Shown here one piece after another: positions 35,801 through 49,116 of a stretch of DNA of 64,000 nt. Location of the stretch: assembly GCA_019096065.1 (NCBI GenBank), contig JAGUCH010000004.1:1178001-1242000 (forward strand), in the 5' to 3' direction. The stretch is from Paracyclopina nana. Lineage: Eukaryota; Arthropoda; Copepoda; Cyclopoida; Cyclopettidae. Position numbers and translations under genes: made by a program. Under the pieces are notes generated by a model that was given only the letters and a program-made list of their open reading frames with translations, had not been told where the DNA came from and made no database searches. How positions within the stretch are numbered: position 1 is the stretch's first letter; each line of letters begins with the position of its first letter.

Positions 35801-36089
35801 CAATTGGAAGCCTTCGTTTAGGACCGAATTGCTGGTGGTGTTGTTCTTGCTGCTCTAAATCAGATTCTGCCGGATCGATCTCACACGTGGGCAAAAAGGA
35901 GTCCCTGCGACCACAGGGATCGGACAGGATCTCCCTGGATCGGTCACTCAGACACCGAGTTCCGGAAGGGTCCAAAATTGACCCAGGAGCACAACACGAG
36001 GGTATACATTGATTTTTGGCACTACTCACCACTGCTGAACTGCCAGTGAGAGTCAGCATGAGAAACGCAGCTAAAATGGCAAGCTGCAT
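32895..36089 (-). CDS. Methuselah-like ectodomain protein without seven-helix domain (2 exons, 359 aa)
   Basis: Exon 1 35510-36089, exon 2 32895-33394, intron of 2115 bp, phase 1 (CAG|GTGGGC donor, TTCGCAG acceptor). A signal peptide (MQLAILAAFLMLTLTGSSA) leads into two CCxxGxxL...C repeats, CIPSCCAPGSILDPSGTRC and YKCCPFGKQLQFPIYSGC. These are typical of Methuselah/Mth-like adhesion-type GPCR ectodomains, as is the Cys-containing DDFCLDM...FCLPDG just where the first helix would normally follow. Here only KIVFLGVL remains before the stop. No seven-helix exon is visible downstream on this strand to 31.3 kb. It could be a soluble, secreted relative or a truncated receptor. The RR in GPKRRLP (about residue 93) could be a processing site. 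An in-frame ATG at 36137 would lengthen the N-terminus without improving the signal peptide. Confidence 0.75.
33616..33723 (+). repeat. Dispersed module, copy 4
   Basis: TTTGCGCCATTTAAGC, CAAAAATGCCAAAATGG, ATCCACTTCTGGTATTATG, ACGGTGGCGCCATCC in order. It lies in the intron of the Methuselah-like gene, directly beside the 116-bp MITE. Confidence 0.8.
33747..33862. mobile_element. 116-bp MITE with inverted ends
   Basis: Left end TAAGGCCTGGTTCACCTG, right end CAGGCGAACCAGTCCTAA; the two are inverse with two mismatches. The interior is AT-rich and non-coding. Intronic. Confidence 0.7.
35449..35463. promoter_or_regulatory. CTCF-like motif
   Basis: GCGCCACCTGGCGGA, intronic and about 45 bp from the donor of exon 1 of the Methuselah-like gene. 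Confidence 0.45.
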
Positions 36090-36297
36090 AATGTATATCT
36101 TGCTTTTTTTGATGTTTTGTATGTATGTATCTCTCAACTGTTATGCGTTGAGCTTGGCACTGAAGAAATAAGCGCTGGGTCGTCTTCTTCTTCTTCATCC
36201 ACTACCAACAACTGAAGTAGAGAGAGACTGGAAGAGCTCCCTCGCGATCTCAATAGTCGTGAGCATGGAATACATGAAGTTGAAAGCTAAGCAGCAT

Positions 36298-36305
36298 TTT
36301 ATATA
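36298..36305 (-). promoter_or_regulatory. TATA box of the Methuselah-like gene
   Basis: TTATATAAAATG on the minus strand, about 210 bp upstream of the ATG at 36089. This gives an expected transcript start near 36270. Confidence 0.5.
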
Positions 36306-37391
36306 AGAATCCGAGGCCTACTACCATTTGACAACCTCGATCTCTGCATGGAAATCTTGGCATTGTTATTCACCTAGCTGCTATACTATATTTATAGGGG
36401 AAAAACGATATTGCACGCAAAAAAAACAACCAGTGTGCTGGCAAAATGGAATTTTCTTAGTTTATAGATAAGAAAGTGTAAGATATAGTGTGTGAATTGG
36501 ATGTTGGAATTTTTTTCTGGCTAGCTTGGCTAGCAAGGTTGCAGTTTGCTTTCTCTTACCCCAAGGGACCGCAAAAATTGCCTTGCAGAGCTACTACTTC
36601 TACTTTGCTTGCCTTCATTCAAAACAGATTATTTAATGCACTTTCACTGGGGGAAAAAGTCCTAATCCTATCATGATTGGATTTCCAACATTTCAAGGCT
36701 CTAGTGCATCATCAAATGATATATATTGGTAGAAATGTATGTGCTTCGGAAATTGTATCTGTTGAAGATGAAGGTAGTGTATGGGGGAAATGTATTGGCT
36801 TTCCTCCTTCAATTTGAAGGTATCGCCCAAATTTATTTAGGCCCTTCTTTCCTTAGGAGAAGAGAGGCATACAAAAAAGAAAGCAAAAAAAGGTTATTTC
36901 ACTCGTAAGGCTTTTTCTTACATCTTTTTGTACTAGATATGGTAGAAGGGCCAAGAAACAAACATTTTCCCTTTAATTAACTAACCTTATTCTTTTCCCT
37001 CCCAACTTGGAACTTTTCTGGCGGTTTCCTGCTTTTCCCTCTCATTTGTAATTCCTTTTGAGCCTAGATTTGACAATTTTGATGAAAAAAGACCTTTGGC
37101 TCTTCACTTGAGCTAAGAAAAAAAGATGTGTACTCTCCTATATATTCACAGTCCCATGGGCATCCTTGCTACTTGCCATGTGATCCAAGAGGGGCTCATA
37201 AAGCACCAGAAATTCTTAATATTGCATAACAACACCCTGTGTGTGTATCCATTTGCCAAATGGATACACATATTTGTCATGACACACATATGGCACTTAT
37301 AGCATCACCAAATGTTACATTTCTTTTTCATGCCAGTAAAGAAGTGTGGAAAAGGAATAAATAAGCAAAAGTTGGTTTGCTGTGGAAGCTA
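36306..37391. other. Intergenic, no gene seen
   Basis: AT-rich spacer between the Methuselah-like promoter and the poly(A) region of the ankyrin gene. No protein-like frames or recognisable repeats. Confidence 0.6.
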
Positions 37392-37397
37392 GTCTTT
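37392..37397 (-). terminator. Poly(A) signal of the ankyrin gene
   Basis: AATAAA on the minus strand (GAAAATAAAGAC), about 185 bp beyond the stop codon at 37579. Confidence 0.65.
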
Positions 37398-37578
37398 ATT
37401 TTCAATTCACAACAAAGCTACTCAGATTTGCTGTTAAGACCCCATGGAGGATGCAGAGTTGAATGCAATATGAGGGAAAGCCCATGAGTAAGGTTGTGAG
37501 ACCAACTGCAATTGTTCCGAAAAATGGCTTGTGTCTGCTGTGACTCAATTTGAAAACCATCGATTCCAATACATTATC

Positions 37579-40500
37579 CTAGTCACTAAGAGGTTGATCA
37601 GCCTCAAGGCGGTTGCTCCTCTTCAAAGCTCCCATTATAGCTGGACGACCCAATTGTCTAGCTATGGACAAAGCTGTATGGCCATTCTGAAACAAAAGTA
37701 TTAATGCAGAATTTTACCGTAAGATGGCACCACTTGTTGCGGAAGTTGCGAAAATAGCGCGGAATTGCACCGCCCTCTTGTTTTGATTTCTGATTGGCTG
37801 CGATTCTTTCTTGTGGAAAAAATAGTTCCTTGATTAACGAAGATTTGTGCGACTTTTGCCTTCACTTTTTGCCTGGCAGAATAGGAAAATAGGAAAGCAA
37901 GGAAGTCAAGTGGAAAAGAGCAGCAAAAAAACTTTGTGATTTCACAAAAAACTTTTCAGTTTTGACAGAGGGTGATGAATCAAACTTTCGAGGAAAAAAA
38001 AGCCTATTGTGAATTCAAAGCTCACCCTGGCCACTCTGTTTCGGTCCGTTCCAAAAAGAATGAGCAAGTTCACCATTGTTTTCGTTGGGAGCTGTGCCGC
38101 ATGATGCAGGGCAGTAAATCCCTGTGATAATGCCCCAAGAGAGCAAACTTTTAGTACATACTGTCTGTGCTTTGAAAAATACTACCTGATAGTCCTCTTC
38201 ATCCGGATTGACTCCAGCTTCGAGGAGAACGCGAGCAACTCCCACTCGATCGTAGTGGGCAGTGACGTGAATCGGAGTGTAGCCAAGTCCGGAGCGCTTC
38301 TCGATGTCAGCACCATGCTTAATCTGAGCCCGAGTGAAAAAGTGGTGAGCAATCAGAAAACTTTTCAAGCCCTTTTTCAGCATTTAGTCATACCAGAACT
38401 TTGGTCGACTCCACCAGCCCGAAGAGACAGCAGAAATGCAAAGCTGTGTGCCCATCAGCATCTTCGGCCTCGATTTTTGCTCCGCCGACCTCAATCAGAA
38501 GCTGGCACATCAAAGCTGATTCTTGAGGCGTGAGGCTGTCCATGCATGCTAAGTGCAACGGCGTGGCTTGGCTCTGAAAATTGTTGTACAATACATGAGT
38601 TATACTCCATGCATCAAAAGTAATCAAATTAGCCTCCGCACCTTTCCATCAGTCAAGTCCGGATCAGCACCTTTGTCAAGGAGAACTTTGGCCACTTCCA
38701 GAGCTTTCATATTGACAGCTGCATGCAGGGGAGACCGGCCATGGCCATCAGTGGCATTCGGCTCAGCGCCGTGGCTCAGCAGCAATTTCACCATTTTGGC
38801 CTTGTCAAGGTCAGTCTGAGGCTCAGAGGACAAGTACACGTAGCGGTCATGCGCGCATAAATTCTTACTATGGCCTCCGCCAGTTCCTGGAGAGGCTTTT
38901 GTGGGAAAAAGCACTTTATATACTACAACTACTTCTCGTTGAAGAAATCCTCATATAATATTTGAGGCTTACAGTGATTGGATTCTGAGTCGCTGAAGGG
39001 CCCCTCAATAATAAGGTGGATTGGCGTCCGCCCTTGGTGATCTCTGACGTTGGGATCAACCTCAAGCCGCAGAAAGAAGGTCACCAAATCCTCGGAAATA
39101 TGAAGCACTGCCAGATGTAGTGGTGTGAAGCCAGCCTGAAAATAAGCACTGTTGGCACATTCAAATGCAGATGAGGAGGTAAAAATGAAAAAAGGGAAAG
39201 TCAATTCAACCATTGATTGCCTTCCAGTCAAGATGTGAGTTATAGTTTACTACTAATCCGCTAGATGGAATGATGCAGCAGTGATTTTTCACAAGGCCAA
39301 ACTATTTCCACCATTTACCTTTCAAAAACGCCAAAAAGCATAAATAGCCAAAAATTCCACTTCTGGTTTTCCCCCCTCATAAAAGTGGCGCCATCTAGTG
39401 TGGCGAAGTGAAAAAACCGACTAAATCTTTTGAAATGAGTTGTGCATGGCTTATTTCTAAGGCAAAGTCGGTTTATGCAGAGGATCAGCATTACTGTTGG
39501 CTGCTTTTAAATGAAATTAGCCTAGATTAGCCAGACCACATGATTGCGGGGCCAAAGCCGAGACTTGGAGCTTTCGGGGCTCTTAGATAGAGATTTACGA
39601 GAGGGGGTGTAAAAATTATAGTACTTATACAATACCGAGGTTTTGGCTTCTGTATCAGCTCCGTATCTTACGAGGCTCTCTGCGCACTTTTTATTGCCCT
39701 TCAACGAGGCCAGATGAAGAGGGGTGCAACCATGCTTGGATTTGTGGTCCACATCAGCCTGGAAAAAAAGGAACACCTCCACTATAGCACCTTGTTCATG
39801 TATTAAGAATGCCTCAAGGTATGGAAAAAATTGTCTTAAAGAAAAGTGAATCTGTTGCTGACTGCCACTCTACGAGTTCAGCTTGGGGCCGAGCAGCGTT
39901 TTTAATGGCAATTTTTTTGCTATGTTGTCTCATGGTTTTCTGCATATTTCAAAACATATTATATGTCATTGGGTTTCTTTGATAAAAGATGAAATTTATC
40001 TATTGATTTTGCTCATAGGGACTAAAATGTGGAGCACTTAATTGTTAGAAATAGAGTTGTTTACTTTCAAGTTGGCTTAAAGTCGATCTGATTTTTTTCA
40101 GTATCAGCTGGCGCTTGTCATAAGACAATTTTTCTCCTTTCCTTGAGGTGTTTTTAGTGCATTTTCCTTAGGAGTTAGAGGCGTACATGAACAGGACATC
40201 AATCTACAAACACTTCTTGGCCTTAATGAGAGCCCTTTTCGCACAGCTAAGCAAAAAGAATGCTAGTCCCTTGAATTAAGCCATAATGAAGTCAACCCAA
40301 TGTAATATCCCTAATTATGCCTTTCAACCCCCTTTTTTAAGAGCTATGCGCTAAAATCATTTATACATCTCATTTTCCATGCATTTCTACTGCTCTCACT
40401 ACTTGGCTTTCATGGCCACATGCCTCATTACCTATGCCATATGCGTCCAGCTCTATTCTGCTATATAGTAGTTGTAGTACGCTTTCTTGCTCCCTCTTGC

Positions 40501-43233
40501 TTGACTTTGCCTCTTTTACTACTCCTATTACCTTGTACTTTGAGAGCAGAAGCTCAACGAGCTCAAAATGGTCCGAATGAGCTGCCACGTGCAGGGCTGT
40601 GAAATGCTCCACAGTCGTCCACGAATTCACATCCAGGGACTTGTCATTGCTTGGCCCACCACTCTCAATGGTGTCAATGCTGGCCTTGCTGTTGTAGATG
40701 CTTGGGCCTCGGTTGTGATCGAGAAGTGCACACACGACCCCAGTATGCCCACATTCGCTGGCCAAGTGCAAAGCTGTGAGACCTGCGTGAGTCCTCGCAT
40801 CGACTTTAGCGCCTTGAACCCAAAAAAGAGACATTTCAGTCCGAGATTGCACTGCAGCAAAAGTGTGTAGTATATGGGTATGACGTTATATTGTTCTTCC
40901 ACCGAATCTGATGGCTCAGCGAAAGGAGCTAACGCACAATGCCTACTCAGTCTTCTCGGTCATTTCCTGACATGCATTGGAGAGACAAATGGACGTTACA
41001 CGCAGCAGTAAAGAAACCCTTCACAGCGAGTTGGCCTAATCTCATACTCGATCCCTGAGCTGAGGATGCTGCATATACGGCAAATATATGCGTTTTTGCA
41101 GGGGTGTATGCACTTTTGATGGCTTTTTCAGATTAGAATACATGGGATTTTCAAATTGCCTGGCTTCTCCTGGGCAACCAAGGCAAGGCGTGCCGGGCCG
41201 TTCATCTTAAGAGGCAGAAAAGAAGAAAGCGCCCTCTACAATTGGGCTTTGCTCACGGTGTAGTTACATTTTTCCGAATAATGTAAAAAAGATGGCATTA
41301 GAAGTAACCTCCGATTCTTTTTCAGTGTCGTTTCAACTAGTTCGTCGCATAATCGTTATCATTTGGCTTTTTGACTCAAAAAAACGAAATATTTGGCATT
41401 TTTGTCGAGAAAGGAGAGATTTTCTGCCTTTTCCAGAAAGCTACACCGTGGATCAAGCGTGATTTTCTTGGGCAAATTGTCCTACAACGAATGAAATTAT
41501 TACTACATTTGCACTTAAAACGACTACAAAACAAGCTTAAAACTTGCTTTTAAAAAATTAGAAGACTGGAAATATTAGTGAAGTAGTTGAAATATATCAA
41601 ATCTGGATGCTTTTTAAATTGATCGGAGGTTCAATATTTTTAGATCGGGGCTAGTAGCGGGGAGGGTGCAAACAGAAACAGATCGAAATTCAATTTTCAG
41701 CCCGCTTAGCTTACAATGCTATTAGCTGGGGTATCATTAGCTCCTCCTAGCGGCAAAAATCATTACTACCAGAGCCTCCTTGAGCAAAGCCCAATTAATG
41801 CCATGTGGAAATTGTCAAGACCCATTGTAACGGCTAGAGACAATTAAATATTTGAGGATATTGAATTATCTTTGCATTCGCAAATTAAAAAGGGAAAAAA
41901 ACACTGTCTTTATGCCTAATTGCAAAGCTCTAAATTGTAGATGGCGCTGCTACGTCCAACGAGCAATCAGGGCGGCCCAGCTCGACTCTCTAATTTCTAT
42001 GTGCGCCGTTAGTGTACTTCGCACCTTTGTCCAGTAGTAATTCTACAACTGCCGCATGTCCGCACCGTGAGGCAATGTGCAGTGCACAGACTCCTCCTCG
42101 GGAGACAAGATTGACGTCTGCACCGTGGTCGGTCAAGAGTCGAACCATGTGTGCATGACCATGCCGAGCAGCCAAGTGTAGGGGCGAGACTCCATGCTGG
42201 AAGAAATCATGCTGTATAAGGAAATTAAGTTCTTTTTGCCTTTGCTCACTTTGGATAGCATGTTCGGGTTGGCATTGAATTGCAAAAGGTAGAACGCGCA
42301 TTGCGTGTTGCCATTCTTCGCAGACAAGTGAAGTGGACCGAGGTTGTCCTCGAACTGGAAATTGGGACTGACTCCATTCTGCAATCAAGGAGATTTCATT
42401 AAACGCGCGTTGTTGACAGCTCGCTGGCATTATTTCATATTCCCGCTCACAAGCACCATATCTTCTTCGATAAGGAAGAAGCAATTCTCAATTATATAGA
42501 GATATTGATGCAATATACACATCCAAGATTGGTTTTCTGCAACAAACACTCGTCATACTACCATATAATAGCATTTTCTGGTTAAAATAAGGCTATCTCA
42601 GCAAGGAAAATCTTGGATTATGACAGCTGACCTAGAATTCATCAAAATCTTCAGTACCAATAATTTGCTGAGAAATTAAGAAAAAAGCAGCTATACTGGG
42701 CACTATAGGCCAATTAACTGGATGTTTTCATGCCTTCCAGCAATTAGCAAATTAACTTTACCATCTTGTGTGACTCCTTGCAATTAACCCACATACTTTT
42801 CCTCCTTCTCAATTCAAGCCAAAGCTCAAAACATACAGGATGCGGCTCAGAAAATGCAGCGGGCGGGCTGCTTTGAAGAAGTAAACAAATGGGCCGAATC
42901 GGCTGTAGTGCGGTTGCAATTTCGGCGCCGCAACCTGTATATGCATTTTAAATACAGGATGCGGCTCAGAAAATGCACGCTGCGGGCTGCATTGAAGAAG
43001 TAAACAAATGGGCCGAGTCGGCTGTAGTGCGGTTGCAATTTCGGCGCCGCAACCTGCATATGGAGCCTTTTGAAATGCAATATGCTTACCTTAAGTAGGG
43101 TTAAGAGCAGCTCAGCATCTCCCGTTGAAGCAGCTCTCTGGAGCAAAGGCTCGATGCCAAGGTAGCATTGTGCAGACAAGGTAGTGCCCAAGTTGTAGGC
43201 TGGAAATGAGGCCGATTTTTCCATCGTCGTCAT
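37579..43233 (-). CDS. Ankyrin-repeat protein (11 exons, 595 aa)
   Basis: Exons: 43090-43233, 42250-42378, 42025-42196, 40532-40812, 39636-39758, 38973-39135, 38642-38895, 38394-38573, 38186-38323, 38026-38121, 37579-37686. All junctions are GT/AG and in phase. After a 48-residue start (MTTMEKSASFPAYNL...) almost the whole protein is ankyrin repeats: GPLHLSAKNG, GVSPLHLAARHG, GVCALHIASRCG, GLTALHLASECG, FTALHVAAHSD, GCTPLHLASLKG, GFTPLHLAVLH, GRTPIHLI, GRSPLHAAVN, ATPLHLACMD, GHTALHFCC, GYTPIHVTAHY, GFTALHHAAQL, GHTALSIARQLG. About 14-15 repeats. No transmembrane, SOCS, death or kinase domain is visible, so it is probably a cytosolic or nuclear scaffold or inhibitor. I cannot assign an orthologue. 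Confidence 0.85.
39253..39403 (+). repeat. Dispersed module, copy 5, complete
   Basis: The best full copy: left end TAATCCGCTAGATGGAATG, TTTCCACCATTTACC, TCAAAAACGCCAAAAAGC, ATTCCACTTCTGGTTTTCC, right end GTGGCGCCATCTAGTGTGG. The two ends are inverse of each other over CCGCTAGATGG. It lies in an intron of the ankyrin gene. Confidence 0.85.
42834..43058. mobile_element. Two tandem copies of the 106-bp MITE family
   Basis: Copies at 42834-42939 and 42953-43058. Ends TACAGGATGCGGCTCAGAAA and the inverse TTTCGGCGCCGCAACCTG. The interior GAAGAAGTAAACAAATGGGCCGA..TCGGCTGTAGTGCGG is the reverse complement of the interior at 23253-23620. The copies differ at few positions, suggesting recent duplication. 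The second copy lies only 32 bp from the first donor of the ankyrin gene. Confidence 0.85.
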
Positions 43234-46200
43234 TCATGCGCCATCTCCAATAATATCTCCTGAGTGCGCCACATGTTTGCCTCCAAATGCCACTCTCTTC
43301 TTACTGAGCTTCCAAGGAAAGCAAGGCATATACTACGGAAGCTTAGATCGCGCGCTATAGCGCGCTATGTATATACGCTGGGCAAAACGCGAGCATTTCT
43401 CATACGCGAGTAAGAAAGCTGAAGGCTGCTTTGTCTTTGCGCTGAATGCAGCGAATTTTGAGCGCGAGGCTTTTCGCCCCAAATTACCAGAAAATATCCA
43501 ACTCTGGTTTTTTATGCTGGAGAGAAGTTTGGTCTTTTGGCGGCCTTTTTCCCTTCTCTTGGCGCAACACAAACACTCATCACCAAAGCATTGATGCTGC
43601 CATGCGTGAAGAAAAGGCCAAAACTTTATTAGGCGTTTTCTGGAGAAGAGCAATCTTACTGCTGCTCCTTTAAGTTTTTGTCTCATCAATTTGCTACGTA
43701 GCGCAGGAATTCCCATTTTGCAGGTCTTTCTGCATAGGACTGTGCAGTGGTGGTGGGTTTATTTTCTTGCTACAACCATAAACTTTTGCTAGCCTTGCTG
43801 CCAAAACAGCACAGCTCTGTGTATATTGCATTGTGTGTGCAGAAGAAGAAGAAGAAGCCTTTTCCTGTTGTCAACGCTCTAACTCGCACAGTGACTCACT
43901 ACTGATGGAATATTTATCCTTGAGTAATTCTCGTATTTTTCGTTGGCTTCGCTACTTTTCCCGCAGGAAGCGAAAAATGCGAAATAACAGGAATTTCACA
44001 AGATACTATTTTGACTGAACCAAGTACCTTCAAGCTTAGCCCTTGATTTTATGAGGGCCACTCGGAAGTTTGCTCACGTAGGTTTTCCGAGTCGTTATGC
44101 TTTGAACAAAAAATTGTAGAGGGCGCTCTCAATGAACCGCATAATTATGGGCGACCCAGCACGCCTCTTTTTATGACTCATCCAGGCTTTTGGTTTGCAG
44201 TTAAATTACTAATATTAATAAGATGATGTAAAAAATTTACTGTAAAGCCAGATGTTTTGCTTTTTCAAAAGCATGCGCAAAATTGATTAAGCCAAGATAA
44301 ACATCATTATGGCTTTTTATAGCTAATAAGCGATCTCCACCATTCATCTTCATTTGTCAGCCCTACTTTGATGCCATTATCTTCAATAGACAAATGGCCT
44401 TTTTTACTCACTTCTATTATTATCTATGACGAGATTTTTCAAACAGAGCCACTCATTGCTCAGAAATATATCTCTTAGGGGCAAAAGTGGAAAGCCGCAA
44501 GGATACTTTGCTGCCATTAGCTTCTCGTATATGTAGTAGTAGTACACTGAAAAGTTTCACGAGTACCACGGCGCGGCTATTCTTCGCATAGCTCGCTTTA
44601 CTAGCGTGCTTCGAGTGCGGTACCAAGAGATGGAAATGGGCTCAGATAAATCTTTCCTGCTGCTAGCTTGCTTTGAGGACTTTCCAGCTTCGGTTTCCAA
44701 CCTTTTTCCCGAGTTTTTTCTTCGATATCACAGAGGGATCTGCTGCTAGTGATGCAAGTGGAAAAACCAATAAATGTCTTTGGCCGAAGACAATGCTCAT
44801 TCATCCTTGCCTTGCTGCTTGGCCATTGTTCCGAGATTCCAATAAATGTATAGCTGATGGAACAAAAGACATTCATGCATAGCATTGAGCTTTCATTATT
44901 TACTTGACTGCCATTTTCTGCACTTTTGGCCAATTTCAGGCCGATCCAGAGAAATTGTGAACTTTACTCAATAAAGTTGTTACAAGGGCCGGAGCTCTTC
45001 ACTATAAACTGCAACTCTGCATATATGGTATCTTTTTCTAAATATAGCCCTCCATAATGTAATTGTAACCGCGACGTCCTCCTCTGAATCCATAATTACA
45101 TGGGGCTTAGCAGGTACATGAATCAGAGATTTTGGGGGCTTTCTCCAAGTCAGAGATAAGAGAAATGCCCACATGCAGGTCTTCTTTCCGGATTTTCAGC
45201 ATATTTTCAACTTTGGCTGATTGTGGTACCAGCTGGCTTTAATGATTCTCAGACCAGACTGGAGATCCCATTTCGCTTGATTTTCAAAGCATCGCAAGCT
45301 TCTTCAGCTAAGGCCAGCAGCTAGTTGGTGCGAAAAGAGAAAGTTTGGCAATGCTGCTAATGAGTTCCCAGGAGGCGAAGACCCTACTATTCTTTTCAAC
45401 AAAAGCCGGTATACTATAACCTCGCGTGAAGGCCACTTCTTCCACATCAGGTTCAGTGCCAGTCCATTATGCCATGCATTTGCCAAGATAAAGACTAAAT
45501 GTCATTTCAGCGAGTAAGAACGCATTGCGTCAAGCTGCTGCCTTATTACTACATCCATAGCTTCTTCTCATTCTGTATTAAAAAAGTAATTAGGATCGAG
45601 CGCAGCAGAAATGGGGCAAATCCGGAAACATTGGCCAAGTTTGCTCCTTAAACCCAACTCGCTGCTGCAATCTTTGTGCCATGCGTGCTGCCCAAAAGTT
45701 TGCGGCAATTGCAAACTTTCAATCTTTTCCTTGAACTACCGCCCGCGCAGATATGGAAGTGCTGTAGCCGAGCAAAGGCCATCAACTACAGTGACCAAAG
45801 CTTTCTTGAAGCCTTGCCAACAACTCTGTCTTGTGAGCCAAGCTGAGGACAGCAGCAGTAGCAGCCCACTTTCTCATGTCGTCGTCGCGTGTCATCTGAA
45901 TTCAAGCCTTTTGGACGAATTAATGCCTTTCTTTGATGCATTGTGCTTAGCTCCAATAATCTCGCTATAAGGAGATTTCTCCGGATTACTGCACATAATC
46001 CAAGTTGAGCAAAATGCTCCGTTTTCTTGGCCTTACCCAAAATTATACGTATACTGATAGTAGGTGAGATGGGCTTCTGTTTGGCACAGGGCTGGAAATC
46101 CAGAAGGTGCAGCAACCAGTGATGGATGACGAAATTCCTCCCACTGTGTGCTCGCCTAATGAGGAAGGAGAAAAGGCTACTACTTAATCGACAATTTCCT

Positions 46201-49036
46201 CACGAAGCTTGCCAAATCGGGGCAAAGCTGCTTTTCTTCCTCCTTCCACCTCTTCCACGTCGTCCTCGTCGACGACGTCCCTTGGGAAGTCGAAGGAAGC
46301 CCTTTTAGTTTGACTACGATCAATCATTCAACTAGGCACTTGACGTCGGTCGGCGGAGCTGCTGGAGGCTTCATTGAGAACGGCGGATATATGTAGAAAA
46401 CTCCTTTTCCAAAGTAGAAGTAGCAGCAGGATGATGAAGATGAGGTTTTTCTCCTCACATCACATCTAGATGGGGATTTTCGTGGGCCCACGTCTCCTCC
46501 CTTTTTTATTTGAGGGGAAATCAGCGAGATATGCTAATGTCGTTTGGTATCCGGCATCAACTGCAACATTTTTCTTATATTTTTCTAACCTACCTCACTT
46601 GAGCATTTATATCTGGATTCGCATCTAATCTTTTAATATATTATTTTTAAGAATTTAGTCTGATGTATCAGAAGGATCCAACGAGTTGCTTTTGTATTTT
46701 TGAAAGCTTACTATATACAAAATTTACCGATAATGTGAATTGGATTTGCGAGGTTGCGTGAGAAAAGAGCAAACCTTCCGATGGTTCCGCGATGATTCCG
46801 GAGCTGCGTCCGCGCGAGCTCGTAAGAAAGGCGAGAGGGATAGTTAAGTGCTTTCCATGATAAGCATGCTTTCTCGTTTATTGCCAAAGTAGATTAACCG
46901 CCGATGGGTATTCGTCGTCGTTGTTGGCAGATGTTATCATCCACCATGTGTGTGATGTCGCCAATTTTGCATCTGCTCAGTTAGAGCCCGGAATTAAATG
47001 TAGCATCGATCAGGATATTGGCTCGCCAAGTTCGTGTCACATGTGGGGCATTGCTGCTGCTGTTGTTGTTGTTGTAGCAGGTGAAATCTATTGCTGGAGT
47101 CCTTTAATCCGAGCATTGATGCACGAGCTCGAATTACTCGTATATAGCTCTCATGACCTTTTAATGCCATTCCAAGCACCTGCTCGCCGATGATCGATGA
47201 TTGCCAGCCTGTTCTAATATAAAACGACGAAGTTCTTCTGCAGCAGCAGCGGCAGCACATATGTCCTTAAATGCTTTTGGTGGATGCTTTGAAAGCAGGT
47301 GGCAAATCTCGTGAAAGTTCTATATTCCTATAGCAGCAGCAGATTCTGCATCTAATTCCGCTGGCCTTTTTGCGTTTCGCAGCAGACAGTGCAAAAATGT
47401 TCGTCAGAGCCGACGGGCTGAACAAACACAATCAAGTAGCAAGAAGGGTTTAAGAATATCCAGACGTGATATTTTTCAGCAGCAGAACAATTTTTTCACA
47501 CTCCACATGCCTGTTCTTCGTGTTCTTTTTGGCATCCCAGAACCCTGAATGATTGCTGCTTCTATAGAGGACAGATTGCTATCCAGACTTTGTCCAGACC
47601 TCAGTTGCTGCAGCAGCAGCAGCACTGCTGCTGTTGTGCTTCATGAGCTCCAGATAATTCATGAGGTCTTGTCTAAAACCGACACAGCAGCAGCAGCAGC
47701 AGCACAAACTTGATATCTGCTTGCAAAAAGCACACCTTTATAATGTGTGACATGCACCAAGTCTGCTCCTCGCAAGTTCTGTTGCCCAATTCTCCAGATG
47801 CAAGGGCAAAAAAATATGGCTTCTGTTCTCCTCTCCACGTTGAATGCAGCCTCGATCGAATTGGCCCTATACTAATTCTACTCAATATATTGCGTTGCCT
47901 CAACAAAATAAAATGTGGTTGTTTGCACTTGCTCAGGACATATGTTGTAAACGTCATATGTTCCTGTCCCTCGAGAGCTTCTTCCAATGCACTAATAAGG
48001 ATAGGTTTTGGCAATCATCTAACGAATTGCGCCAACACAACTGTTGTCGTTTGTCGTTGATGGGTTATGATTTTTGTGTGTCCCATCTGCTGTCAGTTTG
48101 TGAATTGGTGAAACCGTTTTCAAAACACACACAGTGTCATGTGTTATTTACAAGTCTGCCATTTCGCGTACAAAATGCTATGAAGCCTAAAAAGTGTACT
48201 ATTATACCAAATGCACATTTCGGTTCCGGAAAGGCAAAACCGCAAAGTGAACGATTTTCCTTGAGAAATTGTACTACTGTTTCCAATTTCAACTCTTTAA
48301 TTGCACTAATAATGCTGGGTTAGTGCAATTTGGTACGAATTGTTGCTCGCGGTGCATTCTAATTATGCTCTTGGCGCCACAGTTCACACAAATTGATTGG
48401 GAAAATTGACAAACAACGCGCTAATCCGCGAAATTGGACCCATAATCACAAAGAGCACCATTGTCCCAATATTGCTCCTATTAATTTTACCCATTGCGCC
48501 GAAGCTCATTATGATTTTGTGTGCTTGAAAATTGAGCTCGGAGGAAAACGACGTTGACATTTGGTTGGTGTCACATTTCTTCTACATGGGAATTTCTGCT
48601 TTTTTTCCCTGCTCAATAATCTCAAAATTGGAAAGCCAGTGCAAACAACACCAACTTTGGTCACACGTGTTGTTCTTCACTACTTTCCCAAACAGATGAG
48701 CTAGCTTGAGCATCTGGGCGCCAACTTCAACTCACATCTGGTAGGAGGGAAGAAAGCATCTGCGGACCGAAATCTCGCACCTGCAAACCAAATCGATCTG
48801 AAACAACCCCTGTGCATGTGTGTACAGCCAAATAAAAAACCGTCAAAAAAGCCCAAGAGACTCAGCTGCAACCAATTCCCCCCTCTGCATGTGTGTGCAA
48901 TCCCATTTATTAGAAAGCAGCAGTTGTGATACTTTCTAATCATAACGCACACGTGTGTAACTTTCACAATCTAGCCGCGCGCACCTGTAAAAGCAGAAAA
49001 GCAAAACCATCCGACAAAGTTCAAAATGAGACTTAA
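43234..49036. other. Gene-poor intergenic region
   Basis: 5.8 kb with no supported gene. Contents: (CAG)n tracts at 47050-47070, 47611-47635 and 47683-47703, a GAAGAAGAAGAAGAA run at 43843, a CTCF-like AGAGGGCGCTCTC at 44120 and AT-rich DNA. It is upstream of the ankyrin gene and downstream of the first HLH gene, so ankyrin enhancers or unseen non-coding transcripts are possible. Confidence 0.55.
47607..47704. repeat. CAG/CTG trinucleotide repeats
   Basis: Two short (CAG)n runs of about 5-8 units separated by about 50 bp. No open frame of interest crosses them. Confidence 0.8.
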
Positions 49037-49039
49037 TTT

Positions 49040-49045
49040 TTTATT
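49040..49045 (-). terminator. Poly(A) signal of HLH gene 1
   Basis: AATAAA on the minus strand (CAATAAAAAATT), about 72 bp past the stop at 49117. Confidence 0.6.
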
Positions 49046-49116
49046 GTATTTTTACAGGGTAAACTTGACTGGTTGGTATCACAGCAGAAGCAGAGTCATA
49101 TGTTGCCAAAAAGAGG

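Noticed and set aside
47607-47704. CAG tracts as a polyglutamine gene
   Set aside because: No long frame or splice sites surround them.
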